Below, in pieces: positions 28,276 through 38,047 of a stretch of DNA of 64,000 nucleotides. A model generated the notes under the pieces. The model made no database searches. It saw nothing but the letters and a program-made list of their open reading frames with translations, and was not told the origin of the DNA. Location: the NCBI RefSeq assembly GCF_001672775.1, contig NZ_LZKJ01000049.1:1-64000 (forward strand), written 5' to 3'. This DNA is from Mycobacterium kyorinense (GTDB taxonomy: Bacteria; Actinomycetota; Actinomycetes; Mycobacteriales; Mycobacteriaceae). Numbering within the stretch: the first letter of the stretch is position 1; the number at the start of each line of letters is the position of its first letter. The translations under genes were made by a program, and so were the position numbers.

Positions 28276-29585
28276 ATGAGGAGGAGTCGGGCCATTAGAC
28301 CGCGCGGGCTCATCGCCGACACCACACCGCTGCGGACCGCAGACTTTCGCCGGCTGTGGCTGTCGGGCATCCTCACCGCCATCGGCGCGAACCTGACGAT
28401 CTTCGCGGTGCCGGTGCAAATCTATGCGCTTACCCGCAATTCGGCATATGTCGGGCTTTCCGGAATTTTCGCATTGGTCCCGCTGATCGTGTTCGGTCTG
28501 CTGGGCGGGGCCTGGGCCGACGCGATGGACCGGCGGATCCTGCTGATCATCGCCTCATGGGGGCTGGCGGTGTCGTCGCTGCTGCTGTGGCTGCAAGCTG
28601 CGCTGTCGGTCGACGACGTGTGGGTGGTGCTGAGTCTGTTGGCGGTGCAGCAAGCGTTCTATGCGGTCAATTCGCCGACCCGCTCGGCGGCTATTCCGCG
28701 AATGCTGCCCGGCCACCTGTTGCCGGCCGCCAATTCGCTGAACATGACGGTGACGTCGTTCGGCGTCATCGTCGGGCCGCTGTTGGCCGGATTGATGCTG
28801 AACTGGGTCGACCTGTCGACGTTGTATCTGATTGACACGCTGGCCTGTTTAGCGCCCATCTGGGCGACGTTTCGGCTGACGCCGATGCCGGTCATCGAAC
28901 CGCGAGCCGCCTCGTCGCGGTGGGGTTTCCGCGCCGTGTTGGCCGGGTTTGCCTACCTCGCCGGCAACACCGTGGTGCTGATGTCGTTCGTGGTGGACCT
29001 GATCGCGATGATCCTGGGCATGCCGCGGGCGTTGTTCCCGCAGATGGCCCACGAAAGCTTTGGCGGACCGGTCGAGGGCGGAACCGCGATGGCGTTGTTG
29101 GCGCGATGGGTGTCGGCGCGGTCGCAGGCGGTGTGTTCTCCGGCTGGTTGCCGCGCGTCGGGCGCCAAGGCCTGGTGACCGTCGCCGCGATCGCGGTATG
29201 GGGGGTGGCGATGGTCGGCTTCGGAGTGGTCAGCGGCGCGGCGCACGGCCGGGCCGGGGCGCTGTTGTGGGCGGCGTTGGCGTTTCTGGCGCTCGGCGGT
29301 GCCGCGGATATGGTGTCGGCCGCCTTCCGTTCGACGATCCTGCAGGAGGCCGCCTCCGACGACCTGCGGGGGCGCCTGCAGGGAGTGTTCATCGTCGTGG
29401 TCGCGGGCGGGCCCAGATTGGCCGATGCTGTGCACGGCGCCGCGGCGGAAGTGATCGGGACATCGGCCACCGCCGCGGGCGGAGGCGTGCTGGTCGTCGC
29501 GGGTATCGTGGTCGCCGCGTTGGCCGCCCCGGCGTTCGTCCGCTACCGCGCACCGAGAGCGGCGATGCGCCGAGGCTCTACCTGA
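28276..29585 (+). pseudogene. MFS transporter gene with a frameshift
   Basis: Frame 1 from 28276 encodes about 275 residues of an exporter-like MFS protein (RPRGLIADTTPLRTADFRRL, then helices, SRWGFRAVLAGFAYLAGNTV). At about 29098-29103 the coding sequence leaves this frame and continues in the next with MGVGAVAGGVFSGWLP through to RYRAPRAAMRRGST at 29585. The expected junction is ALLA-AMGVGAV, so one base appears to be missing near GTTGTTGGCGCGATG. In frame 1 the protein ends early at 29178. The gene is either a recent pseudogene or carries a sequencing error. It follows pdxH by 30 bases. Confidence 0.85.
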
Positions 29586-29694
29586 CCATCAGCCTGTCGC
29601 GCACTCCGCCCCCGGGCGGGCGCGCCGTCGCAATAACGACTACCTTCAGCTATACGCAACCTAGGCAGCATCAGAAACGCGCAAAGGGGTTCTT

Positions 29695-30990
29695 GTGGCC
29701 GCAACCGACGACACCGCCACTCTTCGGTACCCGGGTGGTGAGTTGGACCTGGAGATCACACACGCCACCGAGGGGGCCGACGGTATTGCGCTCGGCTCGC
29801 TGCTGGCCAAGACCGGGTACACCACTTTCGACAGTGGCTTCATGAACACCGCGTCCACCAAGAGCGCGATCACCTACATCGACGGCGAGGCCGGCATCCT
29901 GCGCTACCGCGGCTACCCGATCGAGCAGCTCGCCGAGAAGTCGACGTTCATCGAGGTCAGTTATCTGCTGATTTACGGGGAGTTGCCGACCAAGGACGAA
30001 CTGGACGAGTTCACCCGTCGTATCCAGCGGCACACCATGCTGCACGAGGACCTGAAGCGGTTCTTCGACGGCTTCCCGCCCAACGCGCACCCGATGCCGG
30101 TGCTCTCCAGTGTGGTCAACGCGCTCTCGGCCTACTACCCGGATTCGCTGGACCCGATGGACGGCGACCAGGTGGAGGTCTCCACGATCCGGTTGCTGGC
30201 CAAGCTGCCGACCATCGCCGCCTACGCGTTCAAGAAGTCGGTCGGCCAGCCGTTCCTCTACCCGGACAACTCGCTGACGCTGGTGGAGAACTTCCTGCGG
30301 ATGACGTTCGGGTTGCCCGCCGAGCCCTATCACCCCGACCCGGAGATCGTTCGGGCACTGGACATGCTGTTCATCCTGCACGCCGATCACGAGCAGAACT
30401 GTTCGACGTCGACGGTGCGGTTGGTGGGCTCGTCGCGGGCCAACCTGTTCACCTCGATCTCGGGTGGCATCAATGCGTTGTGGGGGCCGCTGCACGGCGG
30501 CGCCAACCAGGCGGTGCTGGAGATGCTCGAGCAGATCCGCGAAAGCGACGACAATGTCGGCGAGTTCGTCCGCAAGGTCAAGAACCGCGAAGAAGGCGTG
30601 AAGCTGATGGGCTTCGGCCACCGCGTCTACAAGAACTACGACCCGCGGGCGCGCATCGTCAAGGAACAGGCCGACAAGATCCTCGCCAAGCTCGGCGGTG
30701 ACGACGACCTGCTGAACATCGCCAAGGAACTCGAAGAGGCCGCCCTGACCGACGACTACTTCGTCGAGCGCAAGCTGTACCCCAACGTCGACTTCTACAC
30801 CGGGCTGATCTATCGGGCGCTGGGCTTCCCGACGCGGATGTTCACCGTGCTGTTCGCGCTCGGGCGGCTGCCGGGCTGGATCGCGCACTGGCGCGAGATG
30901 CACGACGAGGGCGATTCCAAGATCGGTCGGCCACGCCAGATCTACACCGGCTACACCGAGCGGAACTACGCCACGATCGACGCGCGGTAG
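29695..30990 (+). CDS. gltA2: Type I citrate synthase GltA2
   Basis: This 431-residue enzyme is the main TCA citrate synthase. It has the type I N-terminal domain ([20 protein letters not shown]), then [25 protein letters not shown], the catalytic His in [37 protein letters not shown], the [14 protein letters not shown] loop and Asp in [16 protein letters not shown]. The GTG at 29695 follows an AAAGGGG box. It matches Rv0896. The genes Rv0890c-Rv0895 that I recall between citA and gltA2 in M. tuberculosis are absent. Confidence 0.96.
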   Translation: MAATDDTATLRYPGGELDLEITHATEGADGIALGSLLAKTGYTTFDSGFMNTASTKSAITYIDGEAGILRYRGYPIEQLAEKSTFIEVSYLLIYGELPTKDELDEFTRRIQRHTMLHEDLKRFFDGFPPNAHPMPVLSSVVNALSAYYPDSLDPMDGDQVEVSTIRLLAKLPTIAAYAFKKSVGQPFLYPDNSLTLVENFLRMTFGLPAEPYHPDPEIVRALDMLFILHADHEQNCSTSTVRLVGSSRANLFTSISGGINALWGPLHGGANQAVLEMLEQIRESDDNVGEFVRKVKNREEGVKLMGFGHRVYKNYDPRARIVKEQADKILAKLGGDDDLLNIAKELEEAALTDDYFVERKLYPNVDFYTGLIYRALGFPTRMFTVLFALGRLPGWIAHWREMHDEGDSKIGRPRQIYTGYTERNYATIDAR

Positions 30991-31028
30991 CTAACCGGCC
31001 GCCCAGGCTCCGAGGCTATGGTGGCCCG

Positions 31029-31391
31029 GTGACACAGAAACCAGAGATCGAATTCCCGACCGGTCCTGCGCCTGCTGACTTGGTCATCCAAGACCTTGTG
31101 GTCGGCGACGGGCCCGAAGCCGTCCCGGGCGGCACCGTCGAGGTCCACTACGTGGGGGTGGAGTACGACACCGGTGAGGAATTCGACAGTTCGTGGAGTC
31201 GCGGCGAGCCGATCGAATTTCCGCTGCGTGGCCTCATCCAGGGCTGGCAGGACGGCATTCCTGGAATGAGGGTGGGCGGTCGGCGCCAACTGGTCATCCC
31301 ACCTGCACAGGCCTACGGCCCGGCCGGCTCGGGACACCAGTTATCCGGCAAGACGCTGATCTTTGTCATCGACCTACTCGCCACCCGATAG
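31029..31391 (+). CDS. FKBP-type peptidyl-prolyl isomerase
   Basis: This 120-residue single-domain FKBP has the active-site pattern VHYVGVEYDTGEEFDSSWSRGEPIEFPL, LIQGWQDGIPGMRVGGRRQL, IPPAQAYGPAG and the closing LIFVIDLL strand. It lacks a signal peptide and is probably cytoplasmic. It catalyses cis-trans isomerisation of prolyl bonds and assists folding. The GTG at 31029 is the assumed start. It takes the place of Rv0897c/Rv0898c next to gltA2. Confidence 0.93.
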   Translation: MTQKPEIEFPTGPAPADLVIQDLVVGDGPEAVPGGTVEVHYVGVEYDTGEEFDSSWSRGEPIEFPLRGLIQGWQDGIPGMRVGGRRQLVIPPAQAYGPAGSGHQLSGKTLIFVIDLLATR

Positions 31392-31444
31392 CCCGCAGGC
31401 TTAGGCTTCAATCGCCCGAACAAGAACTCGACCGTGGAGGGCCG

Positions 31445-32074
31445 ATGGCGGATTCCGGCGAAGCATCCGAAACCACCGAGTGGCGGCGGGCTTCGAAGTT
31501 CTACCGACGATCCCCTGGCGTCCCGTGGCTGATCGGGTTGGTCGTTATTCCGCTGCTGTTGGGAGTGATCGGCTACGGCTTGCTGGATCGAACGCGTTCG
31601 GAGACCAATGAGTCGCCCGGAGCGCTGCCGACGCTGAGCCCGCCGTCGCAGCCGGGGGCGTTGCCGAATACCCCGACCATTCCGCCGATATCGTTGGCAC
31701 CGGTGTCGGTCATCCGGACGGGCAACGACATCACGCTCCGCGGGGAATTTCCCGACGCCAAAGCCAAGGCGGCCCTGCTGGACGCGGTGATCGCATCGGT
31801 CGGTTCGAACGCCAACGTGATCGACTACCTCGGCATCAACCCGGACGTCAACTCGCTCGATTTCTCGGACGCGGGGCCGGTTTTCAACGCCGCAGCGGCG
31901 ATTCCCGATTTCAGCCTGTCCGTCGAGGGTGACACCATCACGCTGACCGGGACCGCGGCGTCGGCCGATCAGGAGGATGCGGTCGAGCAGGCCGCCGAGG
32001 ACGCCTGGCCCAACCTGAATCTCGTCAATGAGATGGAGACCAGCGGTCCCGTCATGCCGACCGGACCGCGCTGA
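31445..32074 (+). CDS. arfA: ArfA-like membrane protein without the OmpA domain
   Basis: The first 48 residues match Rv0899 ArfA (OmpATb): a short polar start, FYRRSPGVPWLIGLVVIPLL and one membrane helix (about 28-47). A Pro/Ser/Thr linker follows, then the BON-type domain from about residue 85 to 200 (SVIRTGNDITLRGEFPDAKA, LDFSDAGPVFNAAAAIPDFSL). M. tuberculosis ArfA is 326 residues and ends with an OmpA-like peptidoglycan-binding domain. This one stops at 209 residues, directly after the BON domain, and no OmpA sequence follows in any frame before arfB. ArfA is reported to support ammonia release in acid. Confidence 0.85.
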   Translation: MADSGEASETTEWRRASKFYRRSPGVPWLIGLVVIPLLLGVIGYGLLDRTRSETNESPGALPTLSPPSQPGALPNTPTIPPISLAPVSVIRTGNDITLRGEFPDAKAKAALLDAVIASVGSNANVIDYLGINPDVNSLDFSDAGPVFNAAAAIPDFSLSVEGDTITLTGTAASADQEDAVEQAAEDAWPNLNLVNEMETSGPVMPTGPR

Positions 32075-32101
32075 GATCGCGGCCGCTGAGGAGAACCCGA
32101 T

Positions 32102-32254
32102 ATGGACTTCGTCATCCAATGGCTTTGGTATCTATTGGCTTTCGTGGTGGGTTCCGGGGTCGCCTGGGTGATCACCGTGGTGACTGTCCGGCACACCAGC
32201 GAAGAGCAGGCCCTCGCCGAGATGCCCGGTTCGCGGGAGATAGGAGCGTCATGA
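32102..32254 (+). CDS. arfB: ArfB-like small membrane protein (Rv0900)
   Basis: This 50-residue protein has one membrane helix, starting MDFVIQWLWYLLAFVVGSGV. It matches the length and start of Rv0900. A GAGGAG box precedes the ATG by ten bases. Its TGA overlaps the arfC ATG (32251-32254), so the two are coupled. In M. tuberculosis the arfA-arfB-arfC operon is needed for rapid ammonia secretion at low pH. Confidence 0.88.
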   Translation: MDFVIQWLWYLLAFVVGSGVAWVITVVTVRHTSEEQALAEMPGSREIGAS

Positions 32255-32406
32255 CTGACCCGAACTGGTGGTTGATGGTGCTGGCTTTCGCGCTCGGGCT
32301 GGCGCTCACCTTCGCGCTGATGATTCGCCGGGTCAAACGTGAAGTGCCCGTTGGGTCTTCGGTTGTCGCTGAGGACGACGCCACGACGGACGGCACTGAC
32401 GGCTGA
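32251..32406 (+). CDS. arfC: ArfC-like small membrane protein, short form
   Basis: The 51-residue product begins MTDPNWWLMVLAFALGLALT, a single membrane helix, followed by RRVKREVPVGSSVV and an acidic tail. The start resembles Rv0901 (HWWLAGLAFTLGMVLT). Rv0901 is about 174 residues in M. tuberculosis, with a linker and a globular C-terminal domain; this one has neither. Nothing further is encoded before the convergent prrB stop at 32421. Confidence 0.8.
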   Translation: MTDPNWWLMVLAFALGLALTFALMIRRVKREVPVGSSVVAEDDATTDGTDG

Positions 32407-32420
32407 TCCGCAAGTCAGGG

Positions 32421-33761
32421 TCAGCGTGGCGGGGGGAGTCGCAGCAGTAGCCGCGCCCCGCCTAACGGGCTGTTCTCCAGAGACGCTGTCCCGCCGTGCA
32501 GTTGAGCCTGCTGAGCCACCAGCGCCAGACCCAGACCCGAGCCCGAATGCGACGCCGTCGAGCCGCGCGAGAAGCGCTCGAACACCACTTGCCGTTCCTC
32601 TTCGGGTACTCCGCTGCCGTTGTCGTCGACGGTGATCTCAACCCCCGCTCGCGAGCTGACCGCTGACAGCTGAACCCGGCTGGCGCCGCCGTGTTTGACG
32701 GCGTTGGCAATCGCGTTGTCGACGGCCAGTCGCAACCCGGCCGGCAGCCCCACGATGATGCACGTCGGCGACGGGACCAGGGAGACGTCGAGATCGGGGT
32801 AGACCCGCATGGCGTCGTGGGCGGCGCGATCCAGCAGCTCGGTGATGTCGACCGGCACATGATCGTCCGATGTCGACAACTCACCTTGGGCTAGCCGCTC
32901 CAATGCGCTCAGGGTGGCTTCGATGCGCGACTGTGTGCGGATCACGTCGTTGAGCACTTCCTTGCGCTGATCGTCGGGCAGATCCAGGGTGGACAGCACT
33001 TCGAGGTTGGTGCGCATTGCGGTTAGCGGGGTGCGTAATTCATGCGACGACACCGCCGCGAAGTCGCGGGCCGACGCGAGTGCGTCTTTGGTGCGGTCCT
33101 GCTCGTTCCAGATTCGCTGCAGCATGCCGCGCATCGCCTCGGCGATTTCCACCGCCTCGGTCGCGCCGCGAACTTTCACCTGCGGCGCTTCGTCGCCGGC
33201 GTCGATCGCCCGGGTCTGCTGGGCCAGCCGTTTGAACGGCCGCACCGCGAATGCGGCCAGCAGCCAAGCGAATACCGCCGCGGCGCCAATCGCCAAGCCA
33301 CAGATCAGAATCACTCGCCGATGCCGGTTGTTGGTGCGCAGGATGGTGTCGTCGTAGGTGGCACCCACCTCCACCGAAATCGGTTGCGGCGCCGGGATTT
33401 CAACGGTGCGCACGCGGTAGCGGACTCCGTCGACGTAGGTGTCGGCATAACCGACGGGCAGCTCCGGCAGCGTGACGTTTGCGTTGGACGTCACCTGAGT
33501 GCCCTTGCGCACGGTAATGACCGTGTTCTGGTCGTTCGGCGATCGGGGAATCTCGTCGAGGCCGCGGGGCAGGAAGGGAATTGCGAAACCTGCCGCCTCG
33601 TCGAGTCGGCGGTCCAGCCGCTCTTTGCTGTCGCCGGTGATGCCGACCCATACCACGGTGCCGACGATGAGCACCGGAATCGCGGCGCCGATCGCGGTCG
33701 CGATCACCACCCGGGTACGTAGCGAGGGCGTACGGGTCAGGATCCGGGACAAGAAGTTCAT
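32421..33761 (-). CDS. prrB: Sensor histidine kinase PrrB
   Basis: PrrB senses an unknown signal at the membrane and phosphorylates PrrA. The 446 residues hold a first membrane helix near 19-42, an extracytoplasmic domain, a second helix near 150-170, a HAMP region and the phosphoacceptor His in AAVSSHELRTPLTAMRTNLE. The ATPase domain has NAIANAVKHGG (N box), VDDNGSGVPEEE (G1) and GSGLGLALVAQQ (G2). It matches Rv0902c. prrA ends ten bases upstream of its start, on the same strand. Confidence 0.95.
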   Translation of the reverse strand: MNFLSRILTRTPSLRTRVVIATAIGAAIPVLIVGTVVWVGITGDSKERLDRRLDEAAGFAIPFLPRGLDEIPRSPNDQNTVITVRKGTQVTSNANVTLPELPVGYADTYVDGVRYRVRTVEIPAPQPISVEVGATYDDTILRTNNRHRRVILICGLAIGAAAVFAWLLAAFAVRPFKRLAQQTRAIDAGDEAPQVKVRGATEAVEIAEAMRGMLQRIWNEQDRTKDALASARDFAAVSSHELRTPLTAMRTNLEVLSTLDLPDDQRKEVLNDVIRTQSRIEATLSALERLAQGELSTSDDHVPVDITELLDRAAHDAMRVYPDLDVSLVPSPTCIIVGLPAGLRLAVDNAIANAVKHGGASRVQLSAVSSRAGVEITVDDNGSGVPEEERQVVFERFSRGSTASHSGSGLGLALVAQQAQLHGGTASLENSPLGGARLLLRLPPPR

Positions 33762-33771
33762 GGCCGCATGG

Positions 33772-34473
33772 TCACTGCATACGCAGTACGAATCCCACTC
33801 CACGCACAGTGTGCAGCAGCCGCGGGCCACCGCCGGCCTCCAGTTTGCGCCGCAGGTAGCCGATGAACACGTCGACCACGTTGGTGTCCGCGGCGAAGTC
33901 GTAGCCCCACACCAGCTCCAGCAGCTGAGCGCGCGACAGCACCGCGGTCTTGTGCTCGGCCAGCACTGCAAGCAGGTCGAATTCGCGCTTGGTCAGGTCG
34001 ACGTCGACACCGTTGACTCGGGCCCGGCGGCCGGGAATGTCTACCTCCAGCGGGCCTACCGTGATGGTCTCCGACGACGACGTCGCGGTGGATCCGCGCC
34101 GACGCAGCAGCGCTTTGACCCGCGCCACCAGTTCCGCCAGCACGAACGGCTTGACCAGGTAATCGTCGGCGCCGGCCTCCAGACCCATCACCCGGTCGTC
34201 GACCGAGCTGCGTGCCGACAGCACGCAGACCGGCACGTCGTTGTCCATGGCGCGCAGCGCGGTGACCACGCTGACGCCGTCCAGCACGGGCATGTTGATG
34301 TCGAGCACGATCGCGTCCGGCCGGGTCTCGGTGGCACTGCGCAGCGCCTCGGCGCCGTCGACGGCGGTCGACACTTCGAAACCAGACAACCGAAGGCCAC
34401 GTTCCAGCGAGGCCAGCACGTCGGAGTCGTCGTCGACGACCAAAACCCGGGGTGAGGTCGCAGCAGTGTCCAT
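33772..34473 (-). CDS. prrA: Response regulator PrrA
   Basis: This 233-residue OmpR-type regulator has a receiver with the acidic pocket VLVVDDDSD, the phosphoacceptor Asp in [12 protein letters not shown], the Thr/Ser switch in VLSARSS and Lys in LVKPF. The winged-helix domain ends [25 protein letters not shown]. PrrA is reported essential in M. tuberculosis and is linked to nitrogen, respiration and acid responses. The ATG at 34473 starts [17 protein letters not shown] large palindrome lies about 117 bases upstream. Confidence 0.95.
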   Translation of the reverse strand: MDTAATSPRVLVVDDDSDVLASLERGLRLSGFEVSTAVDGAEALRSATETRPDAIVLDINMPVLDGVSVVTALRAMDNDVPVCVLSARSSVDDRVMGLEAGADDYLVKPFVLAELVARVKALLRRRGSTATSSSETITVGPLEVDIPGRRARVNGVDVDLTKREFDLLAVLAEHKTAVLSRAQLLELVWGYDFAADTNVVDVFIGYLRRKLEAGGGPRLLHTVRGVGFVLRMQ

Positions 34474-34589
34474 GCGCCCATCTTGCCTGATCGAGAGGCT
34501 TGGCTGTGGGAGGAGGCGGCCGGGTCGCCGGTCAATCACATGGCCACCATCAGCCACATCCGTATCTGGCGACAACCATGACGTGCTGC

Positions 34590-34623
34590 TCGAAAGTGAT
34601 ATCGCATCCGCTATCACGTTCGA
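34590..34623. promoter_or_regulatory. 34-bp near-perfect palindrome upstream of prrA
   Basis: Fourteen of 17 base pairs are symmetric: TCGAA-x-GTGATA-x-CG-x-A on the left mirrored on the right by T-x-CG-x-TATCAC-x-TTCGA, with no spacer at the centre. It lies in the 203-base gap between the prrA start and the accD3 stop. Its size and symmetry fit an operator for a dimeric or tetrameric repressor better than a terminator, since no T-run follows. The left core 12-mer (34596-34607) recurs exactly at 54428-54439. Confidence 0.6.
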
Positions 34624-34676
34624 GAGGGTGCTCGTCCTGCCGCCAGCGCCCCGAAGGGCGGCTGAGGCCGGTGAGG

Positions 34677-36170
34677 TTAGTCGCGTGGCATCGGCGGCTC
34701 GACAAGCCCGATGCGGCGGTAGCGCTGCAACCGCGCCGCCGTGCGCTTGGCGACCGGCACCCCGCGCAGCGCGTGAAGCTCGGCGGCGATCATGCCGGAG
34801 AGGCGCTGGGAGAACTCGACGGGCTCGTCGGCGGCATCTGGGTATTCGGGCACCACCACGTCGACGATCCCCGAGGCCACCAGATCCGCCGACCGGATGC
34901 CTTGTGCGGCAGCCAGTTCGGCGGCGTGCGCGGTGTCCCGGAAGACGATCGCGCTGGCGCCCTCCGGCGGCAGCGGCGCCAGCCAGCCGTGGCGGGCGGC
35001 CAGGACGCGGTCGGCGGGCACCATCGCCAGCGCCGGGCCGCCGCTGCCCTGCCCCAACAGCACCGACACCGTCGGCGTGTCCAGCGTGACCAGGTCGGAT
35101 AGACATCGGGCGATCTCCCCGGCCAACCCGCCCTCTTCGGCATCGGCCGACAGCGCGGGTCCGGCAGTGTCGATGATCAACACCAGCGGCAGGCGCAATT
35201 CGGCGGCCAGCGCCATGCCCCGGCGAGCCTCCCGCAGCGCCGCCGGCCCCACGATCCCGCCGACCACACGCTGTTGGCCGAGGACCACCGCGGGCTGGCC
35301 GGCGAACCGGGCCAGCGCCAACAGCGTGGTCGCCGCCTCGCCGGAGCCCGTGCCGGACAGCAGCACCAGGTCGGTCGCGCCATGCCGCAGCAGGTGCTTG
35401 ACTCCGGGCCGGTCGGGGCGTCGTGATGCGACCACCGAGACCCACGCGTCGACGTCGGACAGTTCGGTGACCGGCGCCGGTGGCGGCGGCGGCCCGGGCT
35501 CGTCGGCGATCACCGTCAACGTGCGGTCCAGCGTTTCTCGCAGCTCCGCTAGCGGTACCACGCCGTCGATCACGCCATGGCGCAGCAGGTTCTCTGCGGT
35601 CTGGATACCGGCCGGGAACGGTTCGCCGTAGAGCTGCTCGTAGACGCGTGGACCCAAAAAGCCGACCAAAGCTCCGGGCTGGGCGAGCGTGACATGGCCC
35701 AGCGATCCCCATGACGCGAACACCCCGCCGGTTGTCGGATGGCGCAGATACACCAGATAGGGCAGGTTCGCGTGCTTGTGCAGCGTGACGGCCGCCGCGA
35801 TCTTCACCATCTGCAGGAAGGCGACGGTGCCCTCCTGCATCCGGGTGCCCCCGGAGCTCGGTGAGGCCACCAGCGCCAGCCGCTCGGCGGTCGCACGCTC
35901 CACAGCGGCCGTGATTCGTTCGGCCGCGGCGACGCCGATCGAGCCACCCAGGAAGCCGAACTCGCCGACGACCACGGCCACCCGCCGGCCGAACACGCGA
36001 CCTTCGCCGGTCAGCACCGACTCGTCGCGCCCGGTGGCGGCCCGGGCCTTCGCCAGCTCGCGCGCGTAGGCCTCGTTAGTCGGCACGGCCAGCGGCGTGT
36101 CGTCCCAGCTGCGAAAGGATCCGTCGTCGAGCACGGCGTCGCGCAGTTCGACGGTCCCGATCCGGCTCAC
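34677..36170 (-). CDS. accD3: Acetyl/propionyl-CoA carboxylase carboxyltransferase AccD3
   Basis: This 497-residue protein is a carboxyltransferase with fused beta-like and alpha-like halves. It has the acyl-CoA loops [21 protein letters not shown] and [15 protein letters not shown] in the N-terminal half, and [15 protein letters not shown] with [22 protein letters not shown] and [14 protein letters not shown] in the C-terminal half. It transfers carboxyl from biotin to an acyl-CoA. It matches Rv0904c, whose exact substrate is uncertain. No biotin carrier gene is adjacent. The GTG at 36170 lies 27 bases from the divergent echA6. Confidence 0.92.
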   Translation of the reverse strand: MSRIGTVELRDAVLDDGSFRSWDDTPLAVPTNEAYARELAKARAATGRDESVLTGEGRVFGRRVAVVVGEFGFLGGSIGVAAAERITAAVERATAERLALVASPSSGGTRMQEGTVAFLQMVKIAAAVTLHKHANLPYLVYLRHPTTGGVFASWGSLGHVTLAQPGALVGFLGPRVYEQLYGEPFPAGIQTAENLLRHGVIDGVVPLAELRETLDRTLTVIADEPGPPPPPAPVTELSDVDAWVSVVASRRPDRPGVKHLLRHGATDLVLLSGTGSGEAATTLLALARFAGQPAVVLGQQRVVGGIVGPAALREARRGMALAAELRLPLVLIIDTAGPALSADAEEGGLAGEIARCLSDLVTLDTPTVSVLLGQGSGGPALAMVPADRVLAARHGWLAPLPPEGASAIVFRDTAHAAELAAAQGIRSADLVASGIVDVVVPEYPDAADEPVEFSQRLSGMIAAELHALRGVPVAKRTAARLQRYRRIGLVEPPMPRD

Positions 36171-36197
36171 CCGATAAAGCTAACTACGCTTGCCTGC

Positions 36198-36929
36198 ATG
36201 ATCGGTGTCACCCACGTCGAACTCGTCATGACCATCGAGTTGCAGCGACCCGAGCGGCGCAACGCGCTGAACTCCCAGCTTGTCGAGGAATTGCGGGAGG
36301 CCGTGCTGAAGGCATCGGGCGAGAACGTCCGCGCGATCGTGCTGACCGGGCAGGGCACCGTGTTCTGCGCCGGCGCGGACCTGAGCGGCGACGCGTTCGC
36401 CGCCGACTACCCGGACCGGCTCGTCGAGCTGCACAAAGTGTTGGATGCCGCGCCGATGCCGATCATCGGGGCCATCAACGGGCCAGCGATCGGCGCCGGG
36501 CTTCAGCTGGCGATGCAATGCGACCTGCGGGTGGTGGCACCCGACGCGTTCTTCCAGTTCCCCACATCGAAATACGGCCTGGCGCTGGATAACTGGAGCA
36601 TCCGCCGATTGGCATCGCTGGTCGGCCATGGCCGCGCACGGGCGATGCTGCTGTCGGCGGAAAAGTTGACCGCCGACGTCGCCCTTCAGACCGGGATGGC
36701 CAACCGGATCGGAACGCTGGCCGAGGCACAAGAGTGGGCCGCCGAAATCGCCGGGCTGGCGCCGCTGGCGCTGCAGCACGCCAAGCGGGTGCTCAATGAC
36801 GACGGCGCCATCGAAGAGCCGTGGCCCGTGCACAAGGAGCTTTTCGACAAGGCGTGGGGCAGTCAGGACGTGATCGAAGCGCAGGTCGCTCGGGTGGAAA
36901 AGCGGTCGCCCAAGTTCCAGGGGGCCTGA
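36198..36929 (+). CDS. echA6: Enoyl-CoA hydratase-like protein EchA6
   Basis: This 243-residue crotonase-fold protein has the oxyanion loop [10 protein letters not shown] and the [19 protein letters not shown] stretch. The acidic residues expected of an active hydratase are not evident in its [17 protein letters not shown] region. In M. tuberculosis EchA6 (Rv0905) is reported to bind acyl-CoAs and shuttle them to FAS-II for mycolic acid synthesis rather than hydrate them. The MBL gene begins five bases after its stop, so they are probably cotranscribed. Confidence 0.93.
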   Translation: MIGVTHVELVMTIELQRPERRNALNSQLVEELREAVLKASGENVRAIVLTGQGTVFCAGADLSGDAFAADYPDRLVELHKVLDAAPMPIIGAINGPAIGAGLQLAMQCDLRVVAPDAFFQFPTSKYGLALDNWSIRRLASLVGHGRARAMLLSAEKLTADVALQTGMANRIGTLAEAQEWAAEIAGLAPLALQHAKRVLNDDGAIEEPWPVHKELFDKAWGSQDVIEAQVARVEKRSPKFQGA

Positions 36930-36933
36930 CGGC

Positions 36934-38043
36934 ATGCTGCGCGGAGCGCTGCGACTGGCCGCCGGCACGGTGACGCTGGCCGGCGGCGGGTGGGTGCTAC
37001 GCGCGGTGCACGGCGCACCGGCGGCCCTCGGCGCGGGCCCGGCCAAGATTCGTGCGGTAGCCGATCGCTCACCCAATTTCCACGACGGCGTTTTCACCAA
37101 TCTCGAACCGGCGTCCCTGTTCAGCATGGACCGCGAACAACAGCGACTGGTGCTGCGCGAGGTCCTCGGCGGGCGCGCGGCCTCCCGGCCCTCGGCGCCG
37201 ATTCCGATGGAATCGCCGCCGGGCTGCGACAGCGGCTCGAACGCTCTCGAGGTGTGCTGGTACGGACACGCCACGGCGATGCTCGATATCGACGGCTACC
37301 GCGTGCTGACCGATCCGGTGTGGAGTGAGCGCTGCTCGCCCTCCGATGTGATTGGCCCACAGCGGATGCATCCGCCACCGGGCGAGTTGGACGGACTGCC
37401 CGCCGTCGACGCCATTGTGATCAGCCACGACCATTACGACCATCTGGACATCGACACCATCTTTGCGTTGGCCCGCAGCCAACGGGCACCGTTTGTCGTC
37501 CCACTCGGGGTCGGCGCACACCTGCGCGAATGGGGAATCCCCGAGCAGCGCATCATCGAACTCGACTGGAACGAACGCACTCAGATCGACGAACTCACGC
37601 TGGTGTGCACACCCGCGCGGCATTTCTCCGGCCGGTTTTTGAGCCGCAACACCACCCTGTGGTCGTCTTGGGCGATCATCGGTCCGAACCATCGGGCGTT
37701 TTTCGCCGGTGACTCCGGCTACACCAGAAGCTTCGAGCAGATCGGCGCCGACCACGGGCCGTTCGACGTGACGCTGATGCCGGTCGGTGCCTACAACAAG
37801 GCCTGGCCGGACATCCACATGAATCCCGAGGAAGCGGTCCGGGCACACCTCGACGTCGGTGGCCGACTGTTGGTGCCGATTCACTGGTGTACCTTCCGGC
37901 TGGCGCCGCACCCATGGGCCGAACCGATCGAGCGGCTGCTGGCCGCCGCCGAGGCATCCGACGTACACGTGGTCGTGCCCAAGCCCGGCGAACGTGTGGA
38001 TCCCGCGCGCCCCGCTGAATTCGAACCATGGTGGCGGCATTAA
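36934..38043 (+). CDS. Metallo-beta-lactamase-fold hydrolase (Rv0906-like, NAPE-PLD type)
   Basis: This 369-residue protein starts with a hydrophobic helix ([20 protein letters not shown]) that may anchor it. The metal site is [13 protein letters not shown]; further ligands fit [20 protein letters not shown] and [13 protein letters not shown]. This set is typical of the UlaG/NAPE-PLD branch, which hydrolyses phosphodiesters of phospholipids. It matches Rv0906. ctpE follows after four bases; Rv0907, a beta-lactamase-like gene that I recall there, is absent. Confidence 0.88.
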   Translation: MLRGALRLAAGTVTLAGGGWVLRAVHGAPAALGAGPAKIRAVADRSPNFHDGVFTNLEPASLFSMDREQQRLVLREVLGGRAASRPSAPIPMESPPGCDSGSNALEVCWYGHATAMLDIDGYRVLTDPVWSERCSPSDVIGPQRMHPPPGELDGLPAVDAIVISHDHYDHLDIDTIFALARSQRAPFVVPLGVGAHLREWGIPEQRIIELDWNERTQIDELTLVCTPARHFSGRFLSRNTTLWSSWAIIGPNHRAFFAGDSGYTRSFEQIGADHGPFDVTLMPVGAYNKAWPDIHMNPEEAVRAHLDVGGRLLVPIHWCTFRLAPHPWAEPIERLLAAAEASDVHVVVPKPGERVDPARPAEFEPWWRH

Positions 38044-38047
38044 GTCG

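Noticed and set aside
31392..32420. Frameshift as the cause of the short ArfA and ArfC
   Set aside because: No OmpA-like or Rv0901-like C-terminal sequence appears in any frame after either stop, so the domains are absent rather than shifted.
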